Of a stretch of DNA of 64,000 nt, positions 17,270 to 26,373 are shown piece by piece. This DNA is from Rhizobium sp. LC145 (GTDB lineage Bacteria; Pseudomonadota; Alphaproteobacteria; Rhizobiales; Rhizobiaceae), in contig NZ_LBHV01000010.1 in assembly GCF_001005825.1 (NCBI RefSeq), forward strand, positions 124,001 through 188,000, read 5' to 3'. A model generated the notes under the pieces. That model made no database searches. It worked only from the letters and a program-made list of their open reading frames with translations, and had not been told where the DNA came from. The position numbers were made by a program, and so were the translations under genes. Positions within the stretch are counted from its first letter, which is position 1. The number at the start of each line of letters is the position of its first letter.

Positions 17270-17800
17270 TTATTGCGCGCGGGGTTCGTTGTTTTCCACG
17301 ACGTTCTGATAGGCAGCGAGATCGAGAAAGGCTTCCGCCTCCACGACGGAACCCTCCTCCATGCGGAAGATCCAGACGAACTGGTTGCGGTAGGGAGCGC
17401 CCGAGGTCGTGGTGGCCGATCCGTCGAAGCGAATGATGACGGTATTGCCGTCGGCAAAGATATCATGCACTTCCGGCATCAGAGGGGTCGCGAGACGGCT
17501 GATCAGCGGAGCCGATGCCCGCTCGATGAAATCCTCCACGCTGCGGTAGGTGCCGGCCACCGGGCCGGAGCCGTGGATCGTCCAGACGACATCGGGCGCG
17601 AGAAGCCCCGCGAAGATATTGCCACCGGCACGCCATTTATCGAATGCCTCGCTTACGATGGCTTGGTTGCGGGCTTCGATATCGGTATCCGGCACGGCGG
17701 TATTGGCCTGCGCCGGGCCTATTGTGGCCACAAGTGCCGAAACGATCAGCAGCTTATGGCCGGCGCCGGCAAGTCGGTTGATCTGCGAGGAAAAGGTCAT
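17270..17800 (-). CDS. Secreted SnoaL/NTF2-like protein
   Basis: A 176-aa protein with a signal peptide (residues about 1-32, ending GPAQA) and an NTF2-like cone fold seen in IVSEAFDKWRAGG, FAGLLAPDVVWTIHGSGPVAG and a C-terminal FRMEEGSVVEAEAFLDL. Family members are small-molecule isomerases, hydrolases or binding proteins; no specific substrate can be inferred. It has a fair ribosome site (GGAATG) and lies between the Atu4866-like gene and an SDR, all leftward. Confidence 0.72.
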   Translation of the reverse strand: MTFSSQINRLAGAGHKLLIVSALVATIGPAQANTAVPDTDIEARNQAIVSEAFDKWRAGGNIFAGLLAPDVVWTIHGSGPVAGTYRSVEDFIERASAPLISRLATPLMPEVHDIFADGNTVIIRFDGSATTTSGAPYRNQFVWIFRMEEGSVVEAEAFLDLAAYQNVVENNEPRAQ

Positions 17801-17884
17801 GGGATCATTCCTTTCGTTCGGTTGCTGAAGGATGAAAAATGCCGCTGTCGCGGAGCCGGCTCCGATCGGAGGGCTCCCGCCGCG

Positions 17885-18607
17885 TCAATTGCTCGACGCA
17901 GTCGGCCGGATCGTAATCTCGGTCGTATCCACGCCCTGCGGAGCCTCGATCACCTGCCGAACTGCGCGTGCGATGTCGGCGGGCTGGAGCGCGATCGCCC
18001 GATAGGCGTCCATCACCGCTATGGTTTCCTCATGTGTGATGGTCGAGGCGAGCTCGCTTTCCACCACGCCGGGATTCACGCAGGTGACGCGGATATGGCT
18101 GCTCTCCTGGCGCAGCCCGTCCGAGATCGCGCGGACCGCGAACTTCGTCGCGCAATAGACGGCGGCCGTGGGAACGACGGAAAGCGCGCCGATCGAGGCG
18201 ATGTTGATGATCTGTCCGCTGCGCTGCGTCTCCATGACCGGCAACACCGCCCCGATGCCCCAGAGAACGCCCTTGATGTTCACGTCGACCATGCGCTCCC
18301 ACTCATCCAGCTTGACGGCGGCAAGAGGCGAGAGCGGCATGACCCCGGCATTGTTGACCAGGACGTCGATGCGTCCCCAGGCCTCGACCGCGGCTCCCGC
18401 GAAGGCGGCCATGGATTGGCGGTCCGTCACGTCCAACACTCGGGCCTCGGCGCGTCCGCCCGCTTCCCGAATTTCAGCGGCTATGGCCTCGATGCGATCC
18501 AGGCGGCGTGCGCCCAGCAATAGCGTCGCCCCGGCCGCGCCGAGTTCCCGGGCAATGCCCTCGCCGATGCCGCTGGATGCTCCGGTGATCAGAATGACCT
18601 TGTCCAT
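17885..18607 (-). CDS. Short-chain dehydrogenase/reductase (classical SDR)
   Basis: An NAD(P)-dependent oxidoreductase of 240 aa, cytoplasmic. The cofactor motif TGASSGIG (residues 8-15), NNAG near residue 87, a catalytic Ser in IASIGALS and YCATK with the catalytic Tyr and Lys are all present. GARRLDR after the second strand suggests NADP(H) preference. Divergent from a LysR-type gene 99 bp away, which probably regulates it. Substrate not predictable. Confidence 0.85.
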   Translation of the reverse strand: MDKVILITGASSGIGEGIARELGAAGATLLLGARRLDRIEAIAAEIREAGGRAEARVLDVTDRQSMAAFAGAAVEAWGRIDVLVNNAGVMPLSPLAAVKLDEWERMVDVNIKGVLWGIGAVLPVMETQRSGQIINIASIGALSVVPTAAVYCATKFAVRAISDGLRQESSHIRVTCVNPGVVESELASTITHEETIAVMDAYRAIALQPADIARAVRQVIEAPQGVDTTEITIRPTASSN

Positions 18608-18679
18608 GTCGTGCTCCGTTCTTCGATTTCACGGGAGAAGATGGACTTTTGTGATTGTTGCCGGTATCCGTCACCCGTT

Positions 18680-18693
18680 TAACTCGGTGGTTA
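18680..18693. promoter_or_regulatory. Possible LysR-type operator between SDR and lysR
   Basis: TAAC-N6-GTTA forms a 14-bp dyad in the 99-bp space between the divergent SDR and LysR genes. Its size and place fit a LysR-type box. Confidence 0.35.
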
Positions 18694-18706
18694 GCATGGC
18701 TGGACA

Positions 18707-19594
18707 ATGAAGATCGACATGAACCTCCTGCCGCTCTTTCTGGCCGTCGCGGAAGAGGCCAATTTCAGGGCTGCCGCCGATCGTCTCGGCGTGACCCGCT
18801 CGGCCGTCAGTCAGGGGATCCGTCGGCTGGAGGACGTCTTCGGGACGATGCTCGTTACCCGCACCACGCGCTCCGTGCACCTGACGGAGGCGGGCGAGCG
18901 GCTGCGTGAGGCCCTGTCGCAGCCGATGTCGGATATCGCGACGGCGCTCGACCGGGTCGCGGGTGAAGATGAGCCACGGGGCCTGTTGCGGATTGCGGTG
19001 ACCTCTATTGCCGAGCAGTTCCTGTCCGGGCCGCTGCTTGCCTCCTTTGCGGATGCGCATCCGCATGTGACGATAGACGTCACGGTCACGGACGAGGAGT
19101 TCGACATCGTCGCTGCCGGCTTCGATGCGGGTGTGAGGCTGGGTGAGGTGATCGAACAGGACATGATCGCGGTGCCGCTGACGGGCGATCAGCGCGAGTC
19201 GGCCGTTGCGGCACCGGCTTATCTGGCGGCGCACGGCGCCCCGAAGCATCCGCGCGAATTGGTCCATCATCGCTGCATCGGTTGGCGTCCTGCGCCGAAT
19301 GTTGCGCCACATCGCTGGGAATTTGAAGAGAACGGCATTCCCTTCGATGTGGCGGTCGAGCCGCAGATCACCACCAATGACCTGCGCCTTATGCTTCGCT
19401 CGGCGCTCAGCGGGGTCGGGATCACCTTCGCGCTGGAAGAGACCTTCCGGCCCTATGTGGAGACCGGTCGGCTCGTTCCGCTGCTGCAGGATTTCCTGCT
19501 GCCCTTTCCCGGCTTCTTCCTTTACTTTCCCCATCGGCGCAACATGGCACCGAAGCTTCGTGCCCTGGTCGAACACGTGCGGCGATGGCGATAG
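18707..19594 (+). CDS. LysR-family transcriptional regulator
   Basis: 295 aa. The N-terminal winged HTH is clear: LPLFLAVAEEANFRAAADRLGVTRSAVSQGIRRLEDVFGTMLVTRTTRSVHLTEAG in outline, residues about 7-62. A periplasmic-binding-type effector domain follows (residues about 90-295). The sequence belongs to the CrgA-like group common in Rhizobiaceae. It probably controls the divergent SDR. The start may be the ATG at 18707 or the in-frame ATG at 18719. Effector unknown. Confidence 0.88.
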   Translation: MKIDMNLLPLFLAVAEEANFRAAADRLGVTRSAVSQGIRRLEDVFGTMLVTRTTRSVHLTEAGERLREALSQPMSDIATALDRVAGEDEPRGLLRIAVTSIAEQFLSGPLLASFADAHPHVTIDVTVTDEEFDIVAAGFDAGVRLGEVIEQDMIAVPLTGDQRESAVAAPAYLAAHGAPKHPRELVHHRCIGWRPAPNVAPHRWEFEENGIPFDVAVEPQITTNDLRLMLRSALSGVGITFALEETFRPYVETGRLVPLLQDFLLPFPGFFLYFPHRRNMAPKLRALVEHVRRWR

Positions 19595-19605
19595 CCGTCG
19601 GCCAT

Positions 19606-20223
19606 CTATTCCGGTGAAGGGCGGATTTCGGCCTCAAGCGCGTCAAATGCTTCGTGGAGCAGTTCCACCATAGGGCGCCTGCCGCCTTCACGGTTGAAGG
19701 CATCGGATGCGAGGCGCATCGCGCCGATCGCGAGCATGGCGACGAGCCTCAGGCCGGCTTCGCGCTGAGGGTCCGGCCATCGCTCCCGCAGCGCCGCAAA
19801 GAGAGCCTTCTCCTGCTGAACATAGCTCGCTTGCTTTCGAGCCTGAACGGCTTCGCTGGAGCGCATCAGGCGATCGATGGCGATCATGTCGTCGGCAGGA
19901 ATGAGCGCGCAGACCTTTACGACCGCGTCTCGGATCGCCTCGAGAGGCCGCTTGTCCCGAGGTACTTCCCTGAGCGCATCGACGATCATGTCGCCCACAC
20001 CGCTTTGCAGGGACAGCAGAATCTCGTCCTTGGACTTGAAGTAGTAGAAGAACGTCCGCCGGGAAATGCCGGCCGCGGCCGCGATCGCATCGAGCGTCGT
20101 CGCTTCGTAACCCTTCTCGATGAACAGGCAGATTCCCGCGTCCGTGATGCGCTGCAGAGTCTCGCGGCGCTTGCGCTCCCGCAAGCCTTCAGGGGGAACT
20201 TCCGGCCCGCTACTCGTTCTCAT
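19606..20223 (-). CDS. TetR/AcrR-family repressor
   Basis: 205 aa. The HTH is in residues about 17-62 (RITDAGICLFIEKGYEATTLDAIAAAAGISRRTFFYYFKSKDEIL in outline), followed by a helical ligand domain. It is divergent from the SDR at 20300, with a 76-bp spacer holding two near-identical operator-like repeats. This arrangement argues that it represses itself and the SDR. Ligand unknown. Confidence 0.87.
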   Translation of the reverse strand: MRTSSGPEVPPEGLRERKRRETLQRITDAGICLFIEKGYEATTLDAIAAAAGISRRTFFYYFKSKDEILLSLQSGVGDMIVDALREVPRDKRPLEAIRDAVVKVCALIPADDMIAIDRLMRSSEAVQARKQASYVQQEKALFAALRERWPDPQREAGLRLVAMLAIGAMRLASDAFNREGGRRPMVELLHEAFDALEAEIRPSPE

Positions 20224-20242
20224 CCAGTTAGCCTCTTGAAAA

Positions 20243-20280
20243 TTACACTGAGTGCGATATTATTTTACACCAAGTGCGGT
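20243..20280. promoter_or_regulatory. Tandem TetR operator-like repeats
   Basis: TTACACTGAGTGCGAT (20243-20258) and TTACACCAAGTGCGGT (20265-20280) are direct repeats, 13 of 16 identical, with a 22-bp period. Each has a CACT-N-AGTG-type dyad. They fill the TetR/SDR intergenic space. Confidence 0.55.
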
Positions 20281-20299
20281 TTTCTGAAAAGGTAAGATC

Positions 20300-21211
20300 A
20301 TGGCAAAGTGGACGGTATCCGACATTCCCTCGCAGAAAGGTCGCTCGGCGATCGTCACCGGCACCGGAGGACTGGGGTTCGAGGATACCTTGGCGCTGGC
20401 GCGAGCGGGTGGTGAGGTCATCATCGCGGGCCGCAACCCTGAAAAAGGTGCTGCCGCGGTCGCGAAAATTCGGAATGACGCGCCGGGTGCGAATGTGCGG
20501 TTCGAGCGTCTCGATCTCGCGAGTCTGAAGTCCGTCGCGGATTTCGGCGAAAGGCTGCGAAACGAGAGGGACAGCCTCGATCTGCTGATCAACAATGCCG
20601 GCGTGATGGTGCCGCCAAGGCGGCAGGAAACGGCGGATGGCTTTGAATTGCAGTTCGGCACCAACTATCTGGGTCACTTCGCGCTGACAGGGCAACTTCT
20701 GCCGCTTCTGCGCAAGGGCAAGAATGCGCGCGTGGTCACGCTGTCGAGCATCGCTGCCCGCAACGGTGCGATCGACTTCGACGATCTGAACGCGGAGAAG
20801 AACTACAGGCCGATGCCGGTCTATAGCCAGTCGAAACTCGCCTGCCTTATGTTTTCTTTCGAGCTGCAACGGCGGAGCGAAGCCGGTGGATGGGGGATCG
20901 CCAGCATTGCCGCACACCCGGGTGTGTCCCGCACCGATCTTCTCCACAACGCTCCGGGACGCTGGAGTGCCGCAGGCATGGCGCGCACATTTCTGTGGTT
21001 CCTGTTCCAGCCGGCATCGCAAGGCGCTCTTCCCACGCTCTTTGCCGCGACTTCGCCGGATGTGAAGGGCGGTGCCTATTACGGCCCGGACGGATTGAGC
21101 GAGGGGCGGGGATATCCGGCGGAAGCGAAGATACCGCCGCAGGCGCTCGACGCCACGGCGGCGGCACGTCTGTGGGATGTCTCGCAGCACTTGACCGGGG
21201 TCGCTTTCTGA
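20300..21211 (+). CDS. SDR of the retinol dehydrogenase-like group
   Basis: 303 aa. SDR features are IVTGTGGLGFEDTLALARAG (cofactor loop), NNAGVM, TLSSIAA and YSQSK (catalytic Tyr and Lys). The cofactor loop reads TGTGGLG rather than the usual TGxxxGIG, a small departure that still keeps the key glycines. The length and C-terminal region match WWOX/retinol dehydrogenase-like SDRs. Probably repressed by the divergent TetR gene. Confidence 0.85.
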   Translation: MAKWTVSDIPSQKGRSAIVTGTGGLGFEDTLALARAGGEVIIAGRNPEKGAAAVAKIRNDAPGANVRFERLDLASLKSVADFGERLRNERDSLDLLINNAGVMVPPRRQETADGFELQFGTNYLGHFALTGQLLPLLRKGKNARVVTLSSIAARNGAIDFDDLNAEKNYRPMPVYSQSKLACLMFSFELQRRSEAGGWGIASIAAHPGVSRTDLLHNAPGRWSAAGMARTFLWFLFQPASQGALPTLFAATSPDVKGGAYYGPDGLSEGRGYPAEAKIPPQALDATAAARLWDVSQHLTGVAF

Positions 21212-21309
21212 CGAACGTGACGACGCGCTGTCGGCGGGAAGGCCGCTCGCTCTGCGGACATCAGGCGTATCGGATGGTTGGGATGTTCCTCAAACTTGGC
21301 CGCTTTGGC

Positions 21310-21469
21310 CAAAATGGCGGAGAGGGTGGGATTCGAACCCACGATAGAGTTGCCCCTATGCCGCATTTCGAGTGCGGTGCTTTCGACCACTCAGCCACCT
21401 CTCCGCGGGGGCTGGTCGCGCTTTGGATGGCGCGGGCGTTCTCATAGCGATGAAAGATGGGGCTGGCAA
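21310..21469. repeat. Left 160-bp direct repeat (att-like)
   Basis: It is identical to 35790-35949 over all 160 bases and differs at the next base on both sides. It spans from just beyond the tRNA CCA to the tRNA promoter -35 box (TTGCCA, 21469-21464 on the minus strand; 17-bp spacer; TATGAG at 21446-21441). Confidence 0.9.
21315..21404 (-). tRNA. tRNA-Ser(CGA), left copy
   Basis: A 90-nt serine tRNA read leftward. The acceptor GGAGAGG pairs with CCTCTCC and is followed by GCCA, so CCA is encoded. The T-loop is GTTCGAATC, the long variable arm is typical of tRNA-Ser, and the anticodon is CGA at 21368-21370 (decodes UCG). A promoter lies within the repeat, so this copy may be functional. Confidence 0.93.
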
Positions 21470-21600
21470 ATCGGAAGGGGCTGCCGCAAGCGTGCCTTCT
21501 GCAGCCGCCCCGGCGGTGGATCCTTATAATTGCCGACGACAAGAACATTACGCTATCCATGACTGAACGATCCATCTAGTTTCTGCTCACGGGGGACCTC

Positions 21601-24600
21601 ATGAGCCAGCAACTGATCAATCAATATCTCAATGAACTCGACCGCTTGCGGAAATTCTCAGGCTCGGTCGCGGAAGGTGTTATTTCAGAAGCCTTCAAGG
21701 ACCTCTTGAAGACTTGGGCTCGACAGCTGAACTGGCAGTTCGCTGCGCAATACGAATTTGCCTCTGTGCAAAAGTCGCGCATCCGGCCGGACGGCACAAT
21801 CTTCCATTCGATCGGCCTTCCCTTCGGCTACTGGGAGGCCAAGGACACTGCCGACGATCTGGATGTCGAGATACGCAAGAAGCTCGCCAAGGGCTATCCG
21901 CAGGACAACATCATCTTCGAGAACTCCCACACTGCCGTGCTCATTCAGGATCGGCAGGAGGTGTTCCGCTGTTCGATGACCGACAACAGTGCGCTGCTGA
22001 AGCTGCTCACGCTGTTCTTCGCTTATGAGCGCGCCGAGATCCGCGAATTCCGCAAGGCGGTTGAGGAGTTTAAGACCTATTTGCCGCGCGTGCTAGATGC
22101 GCTGCGCTCACGCATCGATATAGCCTATAGCCAAAGCCCAGCCTTTTGCGCTGAGGCGCAGAAATTTCTCGATACTTGTAAGGAAACGATCAACCCGACG
22201 CTTTCGGAAGCCGACGTGCGAGAAATGCTGATCCAGCACATCTTGACCGAAGAGATATTCGCCAATGTCTTCAACGAGGGTGATTTTCACCACGAAAATA
22301 ACATCGCAAAGGAACTCTATGCGCTGGAAGGCAAGTTCTTCACCGGCGCGGTGAAGAAGGAAACGCTAAAGGGACTAGAGCCCTATTACGCCGCAATCCG
22401 TGCCAACGCGGCGCAAATCACCAGCCATGCTGAAAAGCAGACCTTCCTGAAAGTGATCTACGAGAATTTCTACAAGGTCTATGACACTAAGAAGGCCGAC
22501 CGGCTGGGCGTGGTCTACACGCCGAACGAGATCGTCAAGTTTATGATCGAGGGGGCAGACTGGCTATGTGAGAAGCATTTCGGCAAGAACCTGATCGATG
22601 AACATGTCGAAATCCTCGACCCGGCGACCGGCACCGGCACTTTCATCTGCGAACTGCTTGATTATTTTCGAGGCGACCCAAAAAAGCTCGCGAACAAATA
22701 CAAGAACGAGTTGCATGCTAATGAAGTGGCGATCCTGCCTTACTACGTCGCCAACCTGAACATCGAGGCGACCTATGCGGCGATCACTGGCCAGTTTGCA
22801 GAATTCTCCAATCTTTGCTTTGTCGACACGCTGGACAATGTGAACGCCCTCAGCATCAAGACGGGGCAGCATGTTGGTGACCTGTTTGGCGCATTGTCGG
22901 ATGAGAACATTCTTCGTGTAAAGCGACAAAATGCTCGGAAGATCTCAGTGGTCATCGGCAATCCACCATATAATGCCAATCAGCAGAACGAGAACGATAA
23001 CAACAAAAACCGCGTCTACGAACATATAGATCGGCTAATTAAGTCGAGCTACATCCGGCTGTCGTGCGCCCAGAAGACCAAGGTCTACGACATGTATGCT
23101 CGCTTCTTCCGTTGGGCCTCCGACCGCATGCATGACGATGGCGTGCTGGCTTTCGTCACCAACCGTTCCTTTATAGACAGCCGCACCTTCGACGGCTTCC
23201 GCAAGGCGGTGGCGGAGGAATTCCACGAGATCTATGTCGTCGATCTCGGCGGCGATGTGAGAGCCAATCCAAAGCTTTCCGGCACCAAGCACAATGTCTT
23301 TGGCATCCAGACAGGTGTGGCCATCTCTTTCCTAGTCAAACGGCGGCGCCAGAAGGGCTGCAAGATCTTCTATGCTCGCCGCCCGGAGTTTGAAACCGGG
23401 GTAGAAAAGCTGAGTTTTTTGGCTTCATCAAAGCTGTCAGGACTGAGCTTCGAGCGAATCGAGCCGGACAAGAAAGGGAATTGGATTAACCTGGCGGAGA
23501 ACCAGTGGGATGATCTGATTCCGCTCGCAGACAAGAAAACGAAATACGCACGGACGAAAGCGCAGGAGAGGGCAATTTTCCGTCTGTATGGACCAGGGGT
23601 GAACACAGCCCGAGATGAATGGGTTTTCGGTGAGGCCGAAGGTGATCTCAAGCCAAAAATCGACTATTTGATCAAACGCTACAATGCGTCTGCTGAAAAA
23701 GCGACGGGTCTATCAGGGGCAGCGTTCACCGCGGTCCTAGACCCTACTGTTAAATGGAGCGAAGCGCTTCATAACAGAGCGCGACGTGGCCTCAAATTCA
23801 AGTGGGAAAATAGACTCCGCCCATTTATGTATAGACCGTTCTTCCAGCAGCTTTATTACGCTGACGCCGCTTTCTCGGACAGGCTGACGAGTATTCACGG
23901 TGAGATGTTTGGTAGTGACTATCGCTCCAGGAACCAAGTCCTTGTCATGTCGGGAGCCGCGTCCACGAAGCCATTCCAGCTGTTGGTAATTGATGGCCTT
24001 TTCGGCTTCGACACTCTTGAGAAGGCAGTGGGGCTCCCTCTCCACCGCTACTCATCACTTGGCGAACGTGTCGATAATATCACCGACTGGGGCCTTAAGC
24101 AGTTCCAGACCCGCTACGGCAAAACTGAAAAGATCACCAAAACAGATATCTTCTACTATGTCTATGCCGTCCTACACGACCCTGTCTACCGCGAAAGATA
24201 CGCCCCCAACCTGAAGCACGAGTTCCCGCGCGTTCCATTTTATCCGGATTTCCGCCGCTGGGTCGATTGGGGCGCGCAGTTGATGAAGCTGCATACCGGC
24301 TACGAAACTGTCGAGCCCTGGCCACTTGAACGTCTAGATACGCCCGACAATCGAGCAACAGCGGCCGGCGTTGCGCCAATAGCCGTCCTCAAGGCCGATA
24401 AGAACAACGGGACGATCCAAGTCGATAGCGAGACGCAACTCTCCGAAGTTCCGCACGAGGCATGGGCCTACAAGCTAGGCAACCGCTCCGGGCTTGAATG
24501 GATTCTTGACCAATACAAAGAGAAGACGCCGAAGAACCCGACTATCCGGGAGAAGTTCAACACCTATCAGTTTGTTGACTACAAGGAGAAAGTAGTCGAC

Positions 24601-24729
24601 CTCCTGATGCGCGTCACCCGCGTTTCTGTCGAGACAATGGAAATCGTGGAAGCAATGAAGTCAGCACGAAGACGACAGCCAGGGGTTGAAAACCACGCTG
24701 AAACGATGGAACCTGTTGATGGACCTTAA
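21601..24729 (+). CDS. Single-chain restriction-modification enzyme (PD-(D/E)XK nuclease + N6-adenine methylase)
   Basis: A 1042-aa protein. Residues about 20-100 carry a nuclease-like site: Asp64 in RPDG, then GYWEAKD with Glu79 and Lys81. The methylase follows, with motif I DPATGTGTF (Asp340) and motif IV NPPY (Asn454), giving an adenine-N6 methyltransferase of the gamma class. The C-terminal 500 residues resemble the specificity domain of type ISP enzymes such as LlaBIII. No helicase motifs are seen, so it looks like a compact type IIG-like relative. It is the first gene after the left repeat. Recognition sequence unknown. Confidence 0.85.
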   Translation: MSQQLINQYLNELDRLRKFSGSVAEGVISEAFKDLLKTWARQLNWQFAAQYEFASVQKSRIRPDGTIFHSIGLPFGYWEAKDTADDLDVEIRKKLAKGYPQDNIIFENSHTAVLIQDRQEVFRCSMTDNSALLKLLTLFFAYERAEIREFRKAVEEFKTYLPRVLDALRSRIDIAYSQSPAFCAEAQKFLDTCKETINPTLSEADVREMLIQHILTEEIFANVFNEGDFHHENNIAKELYALEGKFFTGAVKKETLKGLEPYYAAIRANAAQITSHAEKQTFLKVIYENFYKVYDTKKADRLGVVYTPNEIVKFMIEGADWLCEKHFGKNLIDEHVEILDPATGTGTFICELLDYFRGDPKKLANKYKNELHANEVAILPYYVANLNIEATYAAITGQFAEFSNLCFVDTLDNVNALSIKTGQHVGDLFGALSDENILRVKRQNARKISVVIGNPPYNANQQNENDNNKNRVYEHIDRLIKSSYIRLSCAQKTKVYDMYARFFRWASDRMHDDGVLAFVTNRSFIDSRTFDGFRKAVAEEFHEIYVVDLGGDVRANPKLSGTKHNVFGIQTGVAISFLVKRRRQKGCKIFYARRPEFETGVEKLSFLASSKLSGLSFERIEPDKKGNWINLAENQWDDLIPLADKKTKYARTKAQERAIFRLYGPGVNTARDEWVFGEAEGDLKPKIDYLIKRYNASAEKATGLSGAAFTAVLDPTVKWSEALHNRARRGLKFKWENRLRPFMYRPFFQQLYYADAAFSDRLTSIHGEMFGSDYRSRNQVLVMSGAASTKPFQLLVIDGLFGFDTLEKAVGLPLHRYSSLGERVDNITDWGLKQFQTRYGKTEKITKTDIFYYVYAVLHDPVYRERYAPNLKHEFPRVPFYPDFRRWVDWGAQLMKLHTGYETVEPWPLERLDTPDNRATAAGVAPIAVLKADKNNGTIQVDSETQLSEVPHEAWAYKLGNRSGLEWILDQYKEKTPKNPTIREKFNTYQFVDYKEKVVDLLMRVTRVSVETMEIVEAMKSARRRQPGVENHAETMEPVDGP

Positions 24730-25483
24730 CTCCATCGCACTTCTTGGCATCGACGTCGGCTTTTCGAAGTCACGGCCGACAACAGGCATCGCCTGGAGCA
24801 ATGGCGGACAATTCAACGCAGCAAGGACACACTCGGACTGGGAGCGTCGTAGCCTCCACATCCCTCCATCGACAACGTTTTCAGTGATTGCAATCGACGG
24901 GCCGCTTGTCCCTCTCGGTGCGAATGACAGCTTGGACCGCGTGTGCGAACGCCTGTTCATTCGCGGTGCCTTTCAGACACGCTGCAAGCCGGGCCTGAGC
25001 AATCATGGCTATGGCAAGGATCTGCGCCGCGCGGCGTCTCATACTGCAGAGCAGATTCTCCATCTTGCATCGTCGAGCGAAGCCATTGAGAAGGCTATTC
25101 GGCCCGGCACCTCAGTGATCGAAGCCTTCCCTAACGCATTCCTCGGCGTTCTTTTGCCCGAGGCGCGTTTCGCTTTGCCCGCGGCGGGGAAGCGGAAGAA
25201 GTTCGACTGGCTGTATGACCATGCCGTCGACAGTGGCGTTCTCAACGACATTTTCGAGGCTCTTGAATGGCGCAATCAGGCACTGCTCGATGTAATGCTA
25301 GCAGAGACGGACCACGAGAAACGAGCAGCGTGGATCTGCCTGTTAACTGCGGCCTGCGCGGCGATCGGCACATCGGAGGTCGTCGGTGACGATGCAGGCG
25401 GCTGGTTCTGGTTGCCGCCAGCGGATTTATGGGCTCCGTGGGCTCGAGAAGCGCTGGAGAAGAACCGGCTGGCTCTGGCATAG
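24719..25483 (+). CDS. DUF429 protein (RNase H-like fold)
   Basis: A 254-aa protein of the DUF429 family, predicted to have an RNase H-like nuclease fold; no activity is established. The start at 24719 gives MDLNSIALLGIDVGFSKS, where the Asp of GIDVG is the usual first acidic residue. IAIDGPLVPLG and VIEAFPNAFLG are other family motifs. It overlaps the restriction-modification gene by 11 bp and is probably co-transcribed, which suggests an accessory defence role (inference). Confidence 0.7.
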   Translation: MDLNSIALLGIDVGFSKSRPTTGIAWSNGGQFNAARTHSDWERRSLHIPPSTTFSVIAIDGPLVPLGANDSLDRVCERLFIRGAFQTRCKPGLSNHGYGKDLRRAASHTAEQILHLASSSEAIEKAIRPGTSVIEAFPNAFLGVLLPEARFALPAAGKRKKFDWLYDHAVDSGVLNDIFEALEWRNQALLDVMLAETDHEKRAAWICLLTAACAAIGTSEVVGDDAGGWFWLPPADLWAPWAREALEKNRLALA

Positions 25484-25589
25484 CTGCCTTTGACTCGAGG
25501 ATGGTCACTGGCTGGCGCGGCGGTCGTAAACGTCGCTTCATAGCTCTCGTCATGCCGAACGCGCAGGTGAGTCTCCTAGGCAAAGGCGA

Positions 25590-26174
25590 TTAACTGCCAT
25601 TCAGGACTTCACATCCGCGAACTAAAGCGGCAGCATTTGTGCGAAACATCTGGCTCCTAGCTTCGGGAAAGATGACCAGATCGAGATCGTTGAGCCCTCC
25701 TCCTGGGGACGCCTTCACCTTGATGGGAAACCCCTGCATCCAGGAGCGCACAACATCTCCCGCACGGCCGGTAATGTCGATACTGATGGTCATGAGATGG
25801 GTAACGCGAGAAGCCTTCAGCTTAGTTTGGAGTTCCGGAAAGGAACCTGTCTGAGAGATAAGCCTTGCATCTGTATCGACATCTTGATCGTCGCGGACTG
25901 ACGGCCAGGGATCCAGATTATCGGCGGTGTCGATAGACATGACTTGGCGGCCGCCATCATAGCAAGTTAGCCAAACGCGCGGCGTGCGCATGAATTCTCG
26001 TGCAGTGAGAGCCTTGTCAGTCAACTCGGCTCGCAAGCTGACGTTGAGGCCATCAAACTTGGTCTCGGCGGTGTCCTCGTTGAGAAAGAGGTAGACGCTC
26101 GCTTCTTGCGCGCGAACTATAGCGGGAGCGCTTAAGGCGAATGCGAGGGCGATAAGCGCAGCATGAAATCGCAT
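25590..26174 (-). CDS. Secreted protein of unknown function
   Basis: A 194-aa protein starting MRFHAALIALAFALSAPAIVRAQ, a clear Sec signal peptide. The mature part has ASVYLFLNEDTAETKFDGLNVSLRAELTDK in outline, a single Cys in WLTCYDGG and another near the C-terminus (RGCEV), possibly a disulfide. I do not recognise the family. It faces the serine recombinase gene across 200 bp. Confidence 0.6.
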   Translation of the reverse strand: MRFHAALIALAFALSAPAIVRAQEASVYLFLNEDTAETKFDGLNVSLRAELTDKALTAREFMRTPRVWLTCYDGGRQVMSIDTADNLDPWPSVRDDQDVDTDARLISQTGSFPELQTKLKASRVTHLMTISIDITGRAGDVVRSWMQGFPIKVKASPGGGLNDLDLVIFPEARSQMFRTNAAALVRGCEVLNGS

Positions 26175-26198
26175 GCAAGATCCAGGAAATCGAGCCGA

Positions 26199-26320
26199 CA
26201 AAAGGGAACCTTTATCCCATAGCTTGGACAACACTCCGCCGCCGCCCTAACCCTCTGTTTCTTCACAAGCGGGCAAGGCGGTTCACAGCTAATCCCATGC
26301 CGGACAAAAAGGTTCCTTTA
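26199..26320. promoter_or_regulatory. Possible resolution site of the serine recombinase
   Basis: Two similar segments carry AAAGG...CCTTT dyads: AAAGGGAACCTTT at 26201-26213 and AAAGGTTCCTTT at 26308-26319. Both follow GACA-like flanks and lie about 107 bp apart, just upstream of the recombinase gene, where res sites usually sit. Confidence 0.4.
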
Positions 26321-26373
26321 AGTCAATGGCTTAACGGGTATCATGCGGTTGTGGATGGGCAGGATAGGTCGCT

